Source: Rhizobium sp. 2MFCol3.1 (GTDB lineage Bacteria; Pseudomonadota; Alphaproteobacteria; Rhizobiales; Rhizobiaceae). From it: DNA of 64,000 bases. The stretch lies in NCBI RefSeq assembly GCF_000377565.1, contig NZ_KB898356.1, positions 62,001-126,000 of the forward strand, given 5' to 3'. Positions 28,369 to 38,461 of the stretch are shown here, piece after piece; within the stretch, counting starts at the first letter, position 1, and the number at the start of each line of letters is the position of its first letter. A program made the translations under genes and the position numbers. The notes beneath the pieces were generated by a model. The model searched no databases and was not told where the DNA came from. It worked only from the letters and a program-made list of their open reading frames with translations.

Positions 28369-29868
28369 ATGAGCAGCCAGCAGCCTGAAAACGGTCTCAA
28401 GCAACGCCTCGATTTCATCGAACTGGACGACAACGCGCGGCAATCGCTGCGCCAGATGCGCCCGGCGATTTCGGAGCTCTTGAGCGGCGCGCTCGAACGA
28501 TTCTACGGGAAGCTGGCGCGCACGCCCTCGGTCGCAAGCTTCTTCTCCGACAAGTCGCACATGAATAGCGCCAAGACCCGGCAGGAAGCCCATTGGGCCA
28601 ATCTCGCCGGCGGCAACTTCGACGAGGCCTATGTCAAGGGCGTCGTCGCGGTCGGGAAGACCCACGCGCGCATCGGCCTCGAGCCGCGCTGGTACATCGG
28701 CGGCTACGCGCTTCTGATGAGCGATCTGATCAAGGGCCTGATGGCGAAGGAATGGCCGTCGCGCTTCGGCCGCGGCCAGGGCAAGTTGCTCGGCGAAAAG
28801 CTCACCGCCGTCGTCAAGGCCGCGATGCTCGATATGGATTATTCGATCTCGGTCTATCTGGAAGCGCTGGAAGAAAAGCGGCTGAAGCTTGAGGAGGAAC
28901 GCCAAAAGGCGGAAGCCGACCAGGCGATGGCGCTCAGCCATCTCCGTCGCGGTCTCGAAGCGCTGTCGCGCGGCGATCTCGAAGCCACCTTGCCGGCTGA
29001 TCTGCCGGGAAACTTCAAGGACATGGGCGACGACTACAACCGCGCTGTCGCGGCCCTTCGCGCCTCCTTCGCATCCGTTCGCGCCACCTCAGGCGAAATC
29101 CTGCGCGGCACCGATGTGATAGCCAAGGGCTCCGACGATCTGGCGCTGCGCACCGCCCAGCAGGCCGCCGGCGTCGAGGAAAGCTCGGCCGCCTTGCAGC
29201 AGCTCTCCGTCAGCGTCGGCCAGACGGCATCCAACGCCGAAAAGGCCTCCGCTGCCGTGCGCGAAACGCAGCAGAAGGCCAAGAATTCCGGCGAACTGGT
29301 CACCAGCGCCGTCTCCGCCATGGCCGGCATCGAACGGTCGTCGAGCGAGATCACCAAGATCATCGGCGTTATCGACGATATCGCCTTCCAGACCAACCTT
29401 CTCGCGCTGAACGCCGGCGTTGAAGCCGCGCGCGCCGGTGAAGCCGGAAAAGGCTTTGCCGTCGTCGCCCAGGAAGTCCGCCAGCTGGCGCAGCGCTCGG
29501 CCGATGCCGCCAAGGAGATCAAGAAGCTGATCTCCGAGAGCTCCGCGCAGGTCAACCAGGGCGTCGACATCGTCAGCAGCACCGGCGAGTCGCTCAGCGA
29601 CATGATCAATCGCATCGACAACATCAGCAGCTTCGTTGCCGATATCGCGGCTGCCGCACGCGATCAGGCGACCGGCGTCAACGAGGTCAGCGTCGCCATC
29701 CGTAACATGGACACCATCACCCAGCAGAATTCGGGCATGGTGGAGCGCACCTCCTCGGAAACCCGTCGCCTGCGCAACGAGGTGGAAGGCCTGGTCGGCC
29801 TGCTCGAGCGGTTCCGCACCGACAGCGCCAGCCACTCCGGCTATCAGGCGTCGCGCCGCGCCGCCTGA
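28369..29868 (+). CDS. Globin-coupled methyl-accepting protein (HemAT-like aerotaxis transducer)
   Basis: A 499-aa soluble chemoreceptor without membrane segments. Residues 1 to about 165 form a sensor globin. [17 protein letters not shown] is the entry, and the His in [17 protein letters not shown] (residue 99) matches the proximal heme ligand of globin-coupled sensors. A coiled-coil/HAMP-like linker follows ([18 protein letters not shown]), then the MA signalling domain with the tip [20 protein letters not shown]. It likely reports oxygen to the chemotaxis kinase. Unlike the other two receptors here it ends SRRAA with no WEEF tether. ATG 28369 is preferred; ATG 28348 adds MKKQKYI and also lacks a good ribosome site. 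Confidence 0.9.
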   Translation: MSSQQPENGLKQRLDFIELDDNARQSLRQMRPAISELLSGALERFYGKLARTPSVASFFSDKSHMNSAKTRQEAHWANLAGGNFDEAYVKGVVAVGKTHARIGLEPRWYIGGYALLMSDLIKGLMAKEWPSRFGRGQGKLLGEKLTAVVKAAMLDMDYSISVYLEALEEKRLKLEEERQKAEADQAMALSHLRRGLEALSRGDLEATLPADLPGNFKDMGDDYNRAVAALRASFASVRATSGEILRGTDVIAKGSDDLALRTAQQAAGVEESSAALQQLSVSVGQTASNAEKASAAVRETQQKAKNSGELVTSAVSAMAGIERSSSEITKIIGVIDDIAFQTNLLALNAGVEAARAGEAGKGFAVVAQEVRQLAQRSADAAKEIKKLISESSAQVNQGVDIVSSTGESLSDMINRIDNISSFVADIAAAARDQATGVNEVSVAIRNMDTITQQNSGMVERTSSETRRLRNEVEGLVGLLERFRTDSASHSGYQASRRAA

Positions 29869-29964
29869 GGCAAAAGCGTCGAAATTGGGAGGGCGGCGTA
29901 AAAAAGCGCCGCCTCCGGCCATCGGATAATTCCATCCCGCAAAAAGATGGGTTATGGGAACGCC

Positions 29965-30483
29965 ATGACCATCAAGCCACTCATCATTCTTCCCGATCCG
30001 CTGCTCCGTCAGGTTTCCAAGCCGATCGAGCGCGTCGATAGCGATCTGCAGCGTCTCGCCGACGACATGCTGGAGACCATGTACGATGCTCCGGGTATCG
30101 GGCTGGCCGCCATCCAGATCGGCGTTGCCCGCCGCATGCTCGTCATCGACGTTGCACGCGAGGGCGAGGAAAAGCAGCCGCTCGTGTTCATCAATCCCGA
30201 AATCGTGTCGTCCTCCGACGAGCGCTCGGTCTATGAAGAGGGCTGCCTCTCCATCCCGGACTACTATGCCGAGGTCGAACGCCCGGCCACCGTCGGCGTC
30301 AAGTATCTCGACCGCGACGGCAAGGAGCAGACGATGGAAGCAGACAGCCTGCTCGCCACCTGCCTGCAGCACGAGATCGACCATCTGAACGGCGTGCTCT
30401 TCATCGACCACATCTCCCGCCTGAAGCGCGAGATGGTCATCAAGAAGTTCACCAAGGCCGCCAAGACCACCAAGGCGCTCTGA
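29965..30483 (+). CDS. def: Peptide deformylase
   Basis: Removes the formyl group from the N-terminal Met of new proteins. It is 172 aa with all three metal-site motifs: [17 protein letters not shown] (Cys ligand) and QHEIDHLNG (two His ligands and catalytic Glu). The start is ATG 29965 ([16 protein letters not shown]). It normally forms def-fmt-truA; here a toxin-antitoxin pair sits between def and fmt. Confidence 0.96.
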   Translation: MTIKPLIILPDPLLRQVSKPIERVDSDLQRLADDMLETMYDAPGIGLAAIQIGVARRMLVIDVAREGEEKQPLVFINPEIVSSSDERSVYEEGCLSIPDYYAEVERPATVGVKYLDRDGKEQTMEADSLLATCLQHEIDHLNGVLFIDHISRLKREMVIKKFTKAAKTTKAL

Positions 30484-30491
30484 TCCTCGCG

Positions 30492-30536
30492 TTGATAATC
30501 CGGCACCGAAGCGCTATGATATCAGTGATATCGTAG
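30492..30536 (+). promoter_or_regulatory. fitAB-type promoter with overlapping operator
   Basis: TTGATA (30492-30497), 17-bp spacer, TATGAT (30515-30520). The inverted repeat CTATGATATC-AGT-GATATCGTAG (30514-30536, 9 of 10 pairs) covers the -10 and the start site. The arrangement fits autorepression by the antitoxin-toxin complex, as known for FitAB/VapBC. Confidence 0.7.
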
Positions 30537-30548
30537 TGGAGGTGCCAA

Positions 30549-30809
30549 ATGGGTGATCTTCTGATCCGTGGCCTTGATGACGACTTGAAAGCGCATCTGC
30601 AGGAACGTGCGATCCGCAACGGTCGCAGTCTTTCGCAGGAAGCGATCGAAATGATGCGGGGCCAGATCCTGCGGGAGCAATCTCTCGTGCCTGCCGGAAA
30701 CCGGTTGCGCGGGTTGCTGGGAGATGAACGGCTGACGGCGGATGAGGTCGAGACCTTTTCCGAGCTCCGTCATGATACCGATCGCGATCCGCCGCGCTTC
30801 GAACCATGA
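30549..30809 (+). CDS. fitA: FitA-like ribbon-helix-helix antitoxin
   Basis: An 86-aa protein. Residues 1-45 (MGDLLIRGLDDDLKAHLQER) match the Arc/FitA ribbon-helix-helix DNA-binding fold. The C-terminal half (RLRGLLGDERLTADEVETF) is the expected toxin-neutralising tail. It has a GTGGAGG ribosome site, and its stop overlaps the toxin start in an ATGA, the typical order and coupling for type II modules. The assignment to FitA rather than another VapB type rests on fold style only. Confidence 0.85.
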   Translation: MGDLLIRGLDDDLKAHLQERAIRNGRSLSQEAIEMMRGQILREQSLVPAGNRLRGLLGDERLTADEVETFSELRHDTDRDPPRFEP

Positions 30810-31225
30810 TCGTTCTCGACACAAACGTGATCTCCGAGATCCAGGGCCGGCTGAACAGCGAACGTATCCTGACCTGGCTCAACGGGTTCGAGATCGAGTC
30901 CTTATTCCTGACGACCATTTCCATTGGCGAGATGTATTATGGTCTGCATCTGCTCGACGAAGGTCGCCGCAAGGCCTTGCTGCTCGCGGATTTCGCCCGG
31001 ATCGAGGCTGATTTTACTGGCCGTGTTCTTGGCTTCTCCATCGAGGCGGCGCGCCGCTACGGCGCACTGGCCGCCGCTCGCCGAAACATTGGCCGTTCCA
31101 TGGAGACCAAGGACGCCATGATCGCCTCAATCTGCCTCATCCACGGCGCCACGCTTGCGACGCGCAACACAAAAGACTTCGAAGGGCTTGATCTCAAGCT
31201 CGTAAACCCGTTTGAAGGCGGCTGA
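30806..31225 (+). CDS. fitB: FitB/VapC-type PIN-domain toxin (RNase)
   Basis: A 139-aa PIN ribonuclease. The acidic metal-binding residues are all present: D5 ([11 protein letters not shown]), E42 (ISIGEMYYG), D103 ([11 protein letters not shown]) and D124 ([10 protein letters not shown]). The active site therefore looks intact, and the gene is not decayed. Family toxins cleave tRNA or rRNA unless bound by the antitoxin. It lies directly upstream of fmt (40-nt gap), so its transcript probably reads into fmt-truA. Confidence 0.9.
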   Translation: MIVLDTNVISEIQGRLNSERILTWLNGFEIESLFLTTISIGEMYYGLHLLDEGRRKALLLADFARIEADFTGRVLGFSIEAARRYGALAAARRNIGRSMETKDAMIASICLIHGATLATRNTKDFEGLDLKLVNPFEGG

Positions 31226-31265
31226 TCTTCAAGATTGGCCTCGAGCCAGGAATTGGCGGCATAGT

Positions 31266-32201
31266 ATGTCTCTTCGCATCATCTTCATGGGCACGCCCGA
31301 CTTCTCCGTTCCGACGCTGCGCGCGTTGGTCGACGCCGGCCACACGATCCTGGCGGTCTATACCCAGCCGCCGCGTCCCGGCGGGCGTCGCGGGCTCGAT
31401 TTGCAGAAGTCGCCGGTCCATCAGGCAGCCGAGCTCCTGGGCCTGCCGGTCTTCACGCCTGTCAATTTCAAGGATCCGGAAGAGCGTGAGCGCTTCGCCG
31501 CCCACAAGGCCGATGTCGCCGTCGTCGTCGCCTACGGGCTGCTGCTGCCTGAAGCGATCCTCAACGGCACGCGCTATGGCTGCTACAACGGCCACGCCTC
31601 GCTGCTGCCGCGCTGGCGCGGTGCGGCCCCCATCCAGCGCGCGATCATGGCCGGAGACGAGAAGACCGGCATGATGGTGATGAAGATGGACAAGGGCCTG
31701 GACACCGGCGCCGTCGCCATCACCAGCGAAGTCGCGATCGGCGAAAACATGACGGCAGGCGAGCTACACGACCGCTTGATGCTTGCTGGAGCCAAGGCGA
31801 TGGCCGAGGCCATGGTCAAGCTCGAGATGGGCGACCTGCCGCTGACGCCGCAGCCCGAGGATGGCGTGCTCTATGCATCGAAGATCGACAAGGCCGAAAC
31901 CCGCATCGATTTCTCCCGCGATGCCGCCGACGTCCACAATCACATTCGCGGCCTGGCGCCGTTCCCGGGCGCCTGGTTCGAGCTCGAAATCTCGGGCAAG
32001 CCGGAGCGCGTCAAGGTGCTGGGCTCCGAGTGCGCCGAGGGATCGGGTGCAGCGGGCGAACTGTTGAGCGATGATCTCGTCGTTGCCTGCGGCACCGGCG
32101 CCGTGAGATTGACGAGGCTGCAGAAGGCCGGCGGCAAGCCGTTGGAGGCCGCCGACTTCCTGCGCGGCACGCCGCTTGCCAAGGGCACGAGGCTCGCCTG
32201 A
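31266..32201 (+). CDS. fmt: Methionyl-tRNA formyltransferase
   Basis: Formylates initiator Met-tRNA using 10-formyl-THF. It is 311 aa from ATG 31266 ([16 protein letters not shown]). It carries the catalytic motif [17 protein letters not shown] (Asn and His) and the catalytic Asp in MDKGLDTG; the C-terminal OB-like domain follows from about residue 208. An upstream start at 31212 would begin inside the toxin gene. The stop overlaps the truA ATG. Confidence 0.95.
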   Translation: MSLRIIFMGTPDFSVPTLRALVDAGHTILAVYTQPPRPGGRRGLDLQKSPVHQAAELLGLPVFTPVNFKDPEERERFAAHKADVAVVVAYGLLLPEAILNGTRYGCYNGHASLLPRWRGAAPIQRAIMAGDEKTGMMVMKMDKGLDTGAVAITSEVAIGENMTAGELHDRLMLAGAKAMAEAMVKLEMGDLPLTPQPEDGVLYASKIDKAETRIDFSRDAADVHNHIRGLAPFPGAWFELEISGKPERVKVLGSECAEGSGAAGELLSDDLVVACGTGAVRLTRLQKAGGKPLEAADFLRGTPLAKGTRLA

Positions 32202-33007
32202 TGTTTCGCTACCGCATGATCGTCGAATATGACGGCTCGCAATATGTCGGCTGGCAGCGGCAGGAGAATGGTCCCTCGGTACAAGGCGCGATCGAGAAAG
32301 CCATTCTGTCGGCGAGCGGCGAGGTCGTCTCCATCCGCGGCGCCGGCCGCACGGATTCCGGCGTGCATGCCATGGGCCAGGTCGTCCATGCCGATCTCTC
32401 CAGGGAATGGTCGCCCTTCAAGCTGCAGAATGCGCTCAACGCGCATCTGAGGCTATCAGGCGAGCGCGTCGCGATCCTCGATGTCGAGAGTGCCAGCGAG
32501 TTCTTCGATGCGCGCTTCTCGGCGCTACGCCGCCACTATCTCTACCGCATCATCAGCCGCCGCGCGCCGCTGGCGCTGGAGGCCGGCAAGGCCTGGTTCG
32601 TGGCGAAGACGCTCGATCACGAGGTCATGCACGCCGCCGCCCAGACGCTGGTCGGCAAGCACGACTTCACCACTTTCCGCTCCGCCCATTGCCAGGCGAA
32701 CAGCCCGATCCGCACGCTCGACCGTCTGGATGTGACGCGATCAGGCGATCTCATCGAAATCCGCGCCACCGCCCAAAGCTTCCTGCACAACCAGATCCGC
32801 TCCTTCGCGGGCACGCTGAAGCTTGCAGGCGAGGGGCGCTGGACGCCGGATGATGTGCGCGCGGCGCTGGAGGCCAGGGATCGCAAGGCCTGCGGCCCCG
32901 TCGCCCCGCCCGACGGTCTTTACTTCATGCAGGTCGATTATCCCGACGTGATCGTCGATCGCAGACAGGAAACGGAAACACCCGATGCCGACGACGATCT
33001 ATCATAA
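32201..33007 (+). CDS. truA: tRNA pseudouridine(38-40) synthase TruA
   Basis: Makes pseudouridine in the anticodon arm of tRNAs. It is 268 aa with the catalytic Asp in [15 protein letters not shown] (about residues 47-61) and the second conserved block [12 protein letters not shown]. Its ATG shares a base with the fmt stop (TGATG). Its 3' end overlaps arsC by 23 nt. Confidence 0.95.
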   Translation: MFRYRMIVEYDGSQYVGWQRQENGPSVQGAIEKAILSASGEVVSIRGAGRTDSGVHAMGQVVHADLSREWSPFKLQNALNAHLRLSGERVAILDVESASEFFDARFSALRRHYLYRIISRRAPLALEAGKAWFVAKTLDHEVMHAAAQTLVGKHDFTTFRSAHCQANSPIRTLDRLDVTRSGDLIEIRATAQSFLHNQIRSFAGTLKLAGEGRWTPDDVRAALEARDRKACGPVAPPDGLYFMQVDYPDVIVDRRQETETPDADDDLS

Positions 33008-33386
33008 TCCCGCCTGCGGCACCTCGCGCAACACGCTGGCCATGATCCGCCAGTCGGGCGAGGAACCCGTTATCGTCGAGTATCTGAAGACCCCGCCAAG
33101 CCGCGAGACCCTTGTCGCGCTGATCGCCGAAATGGGCATCCCCATCCGCGCACTGCTTCGAGAGAAGGGCACGCCCTACGACGACCTCGGCCTTGCCGAC
33201 CCTGATCTCAGCGACAAGCACCTCCTCGACGCCATGCTCGCCCATCCGATCCTCATCAACCGCCCGATCGTTCATACCACCAAAGGCACCCGCCTCTGCC
33301 GCCCGTCGGAAATCGTGTTGGAGATATTGGAGAACCCGATCGCCGTCTTCATCAAGGAAGACGGCGAGATCGTCGGCAGCCGCTAG
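32985..33386 (+). CDS. arsC: Arsenate reductase, glutaredoxin-dependent ArsC type
   Basis: Reduces arsenate to arsenite. The 133-aa protein closely follows the enterobacterial ArsC pattern: [18 protein letters not shown] with catalytic Cys11, [11 protein letters not shown] and [15 protein letters not shown] with the conserved Arg residues. The start lies 23 nt inside truA in another frame, so it is translated from the truA transcript. No arsenite pump (arsB/acr3) or arsR is visible in the window, which is unusual for detoxification but common for chromosomal copies. Confidence 0.93.
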   Translation: MPTTIYHNPACGTSRNTLAMIRQSGEEPVIVEYLKTPPSRETLVALIAEMGIPIRALLREKGTPYDDLGLADPDLSDKHLLDAMLAHPILINRPIVHTTKGTRLCRPSEIVLEILENPIAVFIKEDGEIVGSR

Positions 33387-33400
33387 ATCACGCAGCCAGC

Positions 33401-33429
33401 TTGAAATAGTGCGCATGATGCACTATTCT
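33401..33429 (+). promoter_or_regulatory. Promoter with embedded palindrome driving the DUF4160-DUF2442 pair
   Basis: TTGAAA (33401-33406), 17-bp spacer, TATTCT (33424-33429). The perfect inverted repeat AATAGTGC / GCACTATT (33405-33412 and 33420-33427, 7-bp loop) fills the region from the end of the -35 into the -10. A bound repressor dimer would block polymerase. The same -35, spacing and -10 occur at 38426-38454. Confidence 0.65.
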
Positions 33430-33463
33430 CGTGATCATCAACGTAGATCGCAACAGGACAGCG

Positions 33464-33694
33464 ATGCCGACCCTCGTGACGATCGGCAACATCAAGGTGC
33501 GTATGTTTGCGGATGATCACAATCCGCCGCATTTCCACGTGTTGACGCCGGATCACGAAGCACTGGTCAGGATCTCCGATTTCGCAGTGCTGCGTGGCTC
33601 GATCGACCGCCGCAGCTATGAAATCGCCGTGAAATGGGCGTCTGAAAACAGGGAGCGTCTGGAACATGAGTGGCAACGTCTCAATGCGCGATGA
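33464..33694 (+). CDS. DUF4160-family small protein (putative toxin-like partner)
   Basis: A 76-aa protein, MPTLVTIGNIKVRMFADDHN, with the family hallmark HNPPHFHV near residues 19-26 (a His/Pro cluster that could bind metal) and a C-terminal helix (EIAVKWASENRERLEHEWQR). I start at ATG 33464 with AGGA upstream; an in-frame start at 33431 lies inside the promoter. It overlaps the following DUF2442 gene by 29 nt, the compact two-gene layout of toxin-antitoxin modules. DUF4160 and DUF2442 genes are often neighbours, but the function of the pair is not established as far as I know. Confidence 0.75.
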   Translation: MPTLVTIGNIKVRMFADDHNPPHFHVLTPDHEALVRISDFAVLRGSIDRRSYEIAVKWASENRERLEHEWQRLNAR

Positions 33695-34145
33695 CATCAT
33701 TGTTGTCGGTGAGCCGCTCCCGAGGATCGCGGCGGTCGAAGCGCTTGATGCGCGCAGTGTCAGGATAGACTGGACGTCGGGAGAAACGGTCGTTCTCGAC
33801 CTCGCCCCCGCCTTGCAGAGCCGACGCATCTACATTCCGCTGCGCGCCGATGATGTGCTTTTCAGCCGCGTGGCCGTCAACGAGGATGGCGATGGCATCT
33901 TATGGCCGGGCGAGGATCTGGAGTTCTCCGCCGTGTGGCTCGCCAGCCTTCCGCCGATCGAGTTCTCGAATGCGGACTTTCGGGCGGCGATGGATGAGCT
34001 CGGCAACAGCCTCGATGGCATGGCGGCGGCGTTGCAGATTTCGAGGCGGCTGGTCGCGGACTACCGCAAGGACAAGCCGATCCCACGCCACATCGCTTTC
34101 GCGACGCGCTACATGCTCGAGCATCGGCTGAAGCACGCGGTCTAA
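33666..34145 (+). CDS. DUF2442 protein with C-terminal helix-turn-helix-like domain (putative antitoxin/regulator)
   Basis: A 159-aa protein. DUF2442 spans about residues 20-97 (ALDARSVRIDWTSGETVVLD to LEFSAVWLASLPPIEF). Residues about 102-157 look like an Xre-type HTH (LGNSLDGMAAALQISRR, then KPIPRHIAFATRYM), a layout seen in antitoxins that autoregulate. An alternative ATG is at 33684. The last bases overlap the convergent Yip1-like gene, the two stop codons sharing two bases. Antitoxin role is inference from architecture, overlap and the palindromic promoter. Confidence 0.72.
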   Translation: MSGNVSMRDDIIVVGEPLPRIAAVEALDARSVRIDWTSGETVVLDLAPALQSRRIYIPLRADDVLFSRVAVNEDGDGILWPGEDLEFSAVWLASLPPIEFSNADFRAAMDELGNSLDGMAAALQISRRLVADYRKDKPIPRHIAFATRYMLEHRLKHAV

Positions 34146-34738
34146 ACCGGATAAATCCCCAAAAACCGCTGCATGAACTCCGACAGCATCAGCGCCGGCA
34201 CGAAGAGCACCAGTGTCATCGCGCCGATCAAGAGCCCGTTGCCGTTGAAGATCATCCGGAGGATCCGAGCGATGGCGAAGACCTGGGCCAGCATGAAGGC
34301 AAGCAGCAGCAGCGAGACGATGCCGATCGTGCCGGGCAGGAAGAACACCAGCGCCAGCAGCAGACCGTTGATATAGGAGAGCGGCACGCCCAGCCAGTTG
34401 ACGCTGACGACGACGGCTGAGAAGCGCTCGCCCTTCTTCATGGCAAGCAGCAGGAGCCCCGCCAGCACCAGCGGCACGAACCAGTTTGCCGCCTCGACCA
34501 GGCCTAAGCGAACATAGAAGACCAGCCCGACATCCGTGTGCGGCGGCATGGTGCGCAGGAAGGATTCGCGCCACCAGAGCCAGGAAATCCCCATCGGCGG
34601 CAGGCACCAGACGAAGGCCCAGAAGGAGCGGTTGACGCCGCGATCCGACATGTCGAGAAACCGGAAGCCGGCCGGATCCATTCGGATCAGCAACCAGAGG
34701 CCGGCCAGATAATACTGGACTTCCCTAAACCCCGGCAT
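34142..34738 (-). CDS. Yip1-like multi-pass inner-membrane protein
   Basis: A 198-aa protein with about five hydrophobic segments (for example [35 protein letters not shown] and [16 protein letters not shown]). It resembles the Yip1/YIPF-like membrane proteins found after dapE in rhizobia; function unknown. ATG 34738 ([15 protein letters not shown]) overlaps the dapE stop; ATG 34768 is also possible. It is translated downstream of dapE, so it is probably co-transcribed with dapD-dapE. Confidence 0.7.
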   Translation of the reverse strand: MPGFREVQYYLAGLWLLIRMDPAGFRFLDMSDRGVNRSFWAFVWCLPPMGISWLWWRESFLRTMPPHTDVGLVFYVRLGLVEAANWFVPLVLAGLLLLAMKKGERFSAVVVSVNWLGVPLSYINGLLLALVFFLPGTIGIVSLLLLAFMLAQVFAIARILRMIFNGNGLLIGAMTLVLFVPALMLSEFMQRFLGIYPV

Positions 34739-35918
34739 TCTCGAACCAGCGCGCGATAAAGGTTTCATAGACGACCGTCAGCCGTTCGAGATCGTCCACC
34801 GCGACGCGTTCGTCGACCATGTGCATGGTCTGCCCGACGAGGCCGAACTCGACGACGGGGCAGTAATCCTTGATGAAGCGCGCATCCGAGGTGCCGCCCG
34901 TGGTCGACAGCGTCGGCGATTGGCCGGTCACGCTTTCGATGGCCGAGGACAGCGAAGCGATCAGCGCGTTGTTGCGGGTGAGGAAGACGTGGCTCGGGCG
35001 CTCGGCCCAGGCGATATCGTATTTGAACGGCGCGCGGTCAGGCCGCAGAACGCCGTCGCTGGCGGCAGCGTCGAGGCGGCGAATGATCTCCTGCTGCAGC
35101 GTCTCGGCCGTCCATGTGTCGTTGAAGCGGATGTTGAAGCTCGCCGTCGCCTTGGCCGGCACGACATTGGTCGCCGGATTGCCGACGTCGACCGTCGTCA
35201 CTTCGAGATTGGAAGGCTGGAAGTTCTCGGTGCCGGCATCGAAGGGCGGGTGCATCAGCGCCTGCGTCAGCTGCAGGATCCCGCGCACGGCGTTGTCGGC
35301 CAGATGCGGGTAGGCGGCGTGGCCCTGCACGCCATGGGCGGTGATCTTTCCCGACAGCGAGCCGCGGCGGCCGATCTTAATCATCTCGCCCAGCGTGTTC
35401 GGGTTGGTCGGCTCGCCGACAAGGCAGGCGTCCCAGCGCTCGCCGCGCTCGGCGGCCCATTGCAGCAGTTTGATCGTGCCGTTGACGGCGGGGCCTTCCT
35501 CGTCGCCGGTGATCAGGAACGAGACCGAACCCTTCGGGGCGCCGTGCTTTTCGATATGGCGGGCGATGGCGGCCACGAAGCAGGCGACGCCGCCCTTCAT
35601 GTCGACAGCGCCGCGACCGAAGAGTTCGCCGCCCGCGATCTCGGCGGCAAAGGGTGGATGTGTCCACGCGCCTTCGTCGCCGACAGGCACGACATCGGTA
35701 TGGCCGGCAAACATCAGGTGCGGGCCGTCAGTGCCGAGACGGGCGTAGAGGTTCTCGATATCCGGCGTGCCCGGCTCCGTTGCCTTCACCTTGTCCACCT
35801 TGAAGCCGAGCGGCGACAGCATCGCCTCCAGCGCCGAAAGCGCGCCACCTTCGGCGGGCGTAACGGATGGGCAGCGGATCAGGGTCTGGAGATTGGCGAC
35901 GGGATCGGTAGCGGTCAT
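34725..35918 (-). CDS. dapE: Succinyl-diaminopimelate desuccinylase
   Basis: Hydrolyses N-succinyl-LL-DAP in lysine and peptidoglycan precursor synthesis. It is 397 aa from ATG 35918 ([18 protein letters not shown]), the usual length. The M20 metallopeptidase metal-site motifs are [23 protein letters not shown] and [12 protein letters not shown] (catalytic Glu); [10 protein letters not shown] is near the C-terminus. An earlier in-frame start at 35972 is not supported. It follows dapD on the same strand. Confidence 0.95.
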   Translation of the reverse strand: MTATDPVANLQTLIRCPSVTPAEGGALSALEAMLSPLGFKVDKVKATEPGTPDIENLYARLGTDGPHLMFAGHTDVVPVGDEGAWTHPPFAAEIAGGELFGRGAVDMKGGVACFVAAIARHIEKHGAPKGSVSFLITGDEEGPAVNGTIKLLQWAAERGERWDACLVGEPTNPNTLGEMIKIGRRGSLSGKITAHGVQGHAAYPHLADNAVRGILQLTQALMHPPFDAGTENFQPSNLEVTTVDVGNPATNVVPAKATASFNIRFNDTWTAETLQQEIIRRLDAAASDGVLRPDRAPFKYDIAWAERPSHVFLTRNNALIASLSSAIESVTGQSPTLSTTGGTSDARFIKDYCPVVEFGLVGQTMHMVDERVAVDDLERLTVVYETFIARWFENAGV

Positions 35919-36026
35919 GACAGTGGAACTATCCGGCGGTAATGGCAAAGAAAAGGCAAGGGAGAGTTGCATCAGGCGAAATGCGCCGTTCGCTTACGGC
36001 AGCCTGATATTAGGCAGGAAATGGTT

Positions 36027-36062
36027 CGGTGCCGCGCTAAGGGTAAGCCATGCGCGGCACCG
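36027..36062 (-). other. Hairpin between dapD and dapE
   Basis: CGGTGCCGCGC (36027-36037) and GCGCGGCACCG (36052-36062) form a perfect 11-bp stem with a 14-nt loop, 13 nt after the dapD stop. No T-run follows on the minus strand, so it more likely limits or protects the message than fully terminates it. Confidence 0.5.
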
Positions 36063-36075
36063 GATAGAAGCTGAA

Positions 36076-36936
<861 letters not shown>

Positions 36937-37125
36937 GAGAATTCCTTAAACTTCGATCTTTATCGTTGGAGGCGGAGGCCTCCGGGAATTGTGATTGGCG
37001 GGATGCGATCTGCTCTATCGCATGCAGGGCTAAAATGGAATGATTTTTCGGGACCGTTCGGCTCCCGATCACTGCTACAAAACGACATACCGGCTGCACT
37101 GCCGGCAGGACTGAAAGGCATTGGA

Positions 37126-37992
37126 ATGGCAAAGGCGAAAAACGGCAGACTGCGGCGCAAGGACGGCGTCTGGGATCCGTTGAAATCAAGCGAGACCGAC
37201 AAGCAGCGCGCCGAAGCCGTGCCGAAAACGCCGCAGACCCTGTCGCCGGCCTATCGCCTTGCTTATGCCGACGAAGACTTCCTGTGCCGCGAGGAATTGC
37301 GGCCGATCCGGTTGCAACTGGAGCTGATGAAGCCGGAAATGCTGCTCACCGAGCGCGGCATCAAGTCGACTGTCGTGATGTTCGGCGGCGCCCGCATTCC
37401 GGCGCCCGGCCAGAGCGCCTGGGCGGCCCGCAACGACACGCAGCGCGCCAATCTGGAAGCCGCATCCGTTTATTACGACGAAGCGCGCAAGTTCGCCCGC
37501 CTGTGCTCGAAATACGCGGCCGGCTTCGATTTCCACGAGTACGTCGTCGTCACCGGCGGCGGCCCGGGTGTGATGGAGGCAGGCAACCGGGGTGCTGCCG
37601 ACGAGGGCGCGCCCTCGATCGGCCTCAACATCGTGCTGCCGCACGAGCAGGCGCCGAATGTCTACGTGACGCCGGAGCTCAGCTTCAACTTCCACTACTT
37701 CGCCATCCGCAAGATGCATTTCATGGTGCGCGCCAAGGCGATTGCCGTCTTCCCTGGCGGCTTCGGCACGATGGACGAGTTCTTCGAATGCCTGACGCTG
37801 ATCCAGACCGGCCGCATGGAAAAGATGCCGCTCATCCTCTTCGGCGAAAAATTCTGGAAGAGCATCATCAATTTCGAGGCTTTGGCCGAATTCGGCACGA
37901 TCGCGCCCGATGACGTCGACCTGATCAGCTTCGTCGACACCGCCGACGCCGCCTGGAAGATCATCCAGGAATTCTACGAACACCCGGAATAG
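37126..37992 (+). CDS. LOG-family nucleoside 5'-monophosphate phosphoribohydrolase
   Basis: A 288-aa protein with the family signatures VVTGGGPGVMEAGNRGA and FPGGFGTMDEFFE (PGGxGTxxE). Members release bases from nucleotides (cytokinin activation in plants and microbes, or nucleotide salvage). The basic N-terminal 90 residues are longer than in classic LOG proteins. I start at ATG 37126 (MAKAKNGRLRRKDGVW), preceded by GGAA; the frame is open far upstream across dapD only as an antisense shadow. Whether it makes active cytokinin is unknown. Confidence 0.85.
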   Translation: MAKAKNGRLRRKDGVWDPLKSSETDKQRAEAVPKTPQTLSPAYRLAYADEDFLCREELRPIRLQLELMKPEMLLTERGIKSTVVMFGGARIPAPGQSAWAARNDTQRANLEAASVYYDEARKFARLCSKYAAGFDFHEYVVVTGGGPGVMEAGNRGAADEGAPSIGLNIVLPHEQAPNVYVTPELSFNFHYFAIRKMHFMVRAKAIAVFPGGFGTMDEFFECLTLIQTGRMEKMPLILFGEKFWKSIINFEALAEFGTIAPDDVDLISFVDTADAAWKIIQEFYEHPE

Positions 37993-37999
37993 GGTGCGC

Positions 38000-38419
38000 T
38001 CAGGGGGCGTCGCCGGCCTTCTTCGGCCGGCCGCCCTTGGCGCCGTTCGCCCGGCTTGCGGCCGCCTTCGCGGGCGAGCGGGATTGCCCGCCACGGCGTT
38101 GCGCTTCCATGAAACTCCTGGTGCCGAACACGCCGTTCATCAGACCTGAAAACGGGTAGTCGGCATCAAGGCTTTCCCAGTGAAGGCCGGTCTCTCCAAG
38201 CAATCCGACTTCCGCAAGCTCGGCCACGGTCGCTTCTTCCAGTCCCTGTAAAGCCCGCGCAGGGAAGATAAACGATGCGCCATTGGTGAAATCGAGGATG
38301 ATGCGCTCCGAAGCGGCATCGAAGCGAACTGATGCGGGTATCGGTCGCTCGGCGCGCTCCGCCTCCCAGCGCTGCTTTGCCTGCGCGAGTTCGGCGTCGG
38401 TGATCTTGTTCTTGACCAT
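38000..38419 (-). CDS. Solo DUF2442 protein with C-terminal AT-hook-like tail
   Basis: A 139-aa protein. Residues 25 to about 90 match DUF2442 (PIPASVRFDAASERIILDF, VGLLGETGLHWESLDADYPF). The C-terminal tail SRANGAKGGRPKK is basic with a GRP core like an AT-hook, suggesting DNA binding. No DUF4160 partner is adjacent. ATG 38419 is 6 nt after a TATTCT -10, so the message would be leaderless. The frame is open to a TTG at 38440, but that lies inside the promoter spacer. Function unknown; probably a regulator or orphan antitoxin. Confidence 0.75.
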   Translation of the reverse strand: MVKNKITDAELAQAKQRWEAERAERPIPASVRFDAASERIILDFTNGASFIFPARALQGLEEATVAELAEVGLLGETGLHWESLDADYPFSGLMNGVFGTRSFMEAQRRGGQSRSPAKAAASRANGAKGGRPKKAGDAP

Positions 38420-38425
38420 GTGGAA

Positions 38426-38454
38426 AGAATAACCCAACAACTTGGGTATTTCAA
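38426..38454 (-). promoter_or_regulatory. Promoter with embedded palindrome driving the solo DUF2442 gene
   Basis: On the minus strand TTGAAA (38454-38449), 17-bp spacer, TATTCT (38431-38426). The spacer carries the perfect palindrome ACCCAA-GTTG-TTGGGT (38447-38432). It has the same hexamers and spacing as the element at 33401-33429 but a different palindrome core. Predicted start at the A of the ATG. Confidence 0.65.
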
Positions 38455-38461
38455 TCAGACG

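Noticed and set aside
32985..33386. Complete arsenic-resistance operon
   Set aside because: Only arsC is present; no arsR, arsenite pump or arsH could be found in the window.
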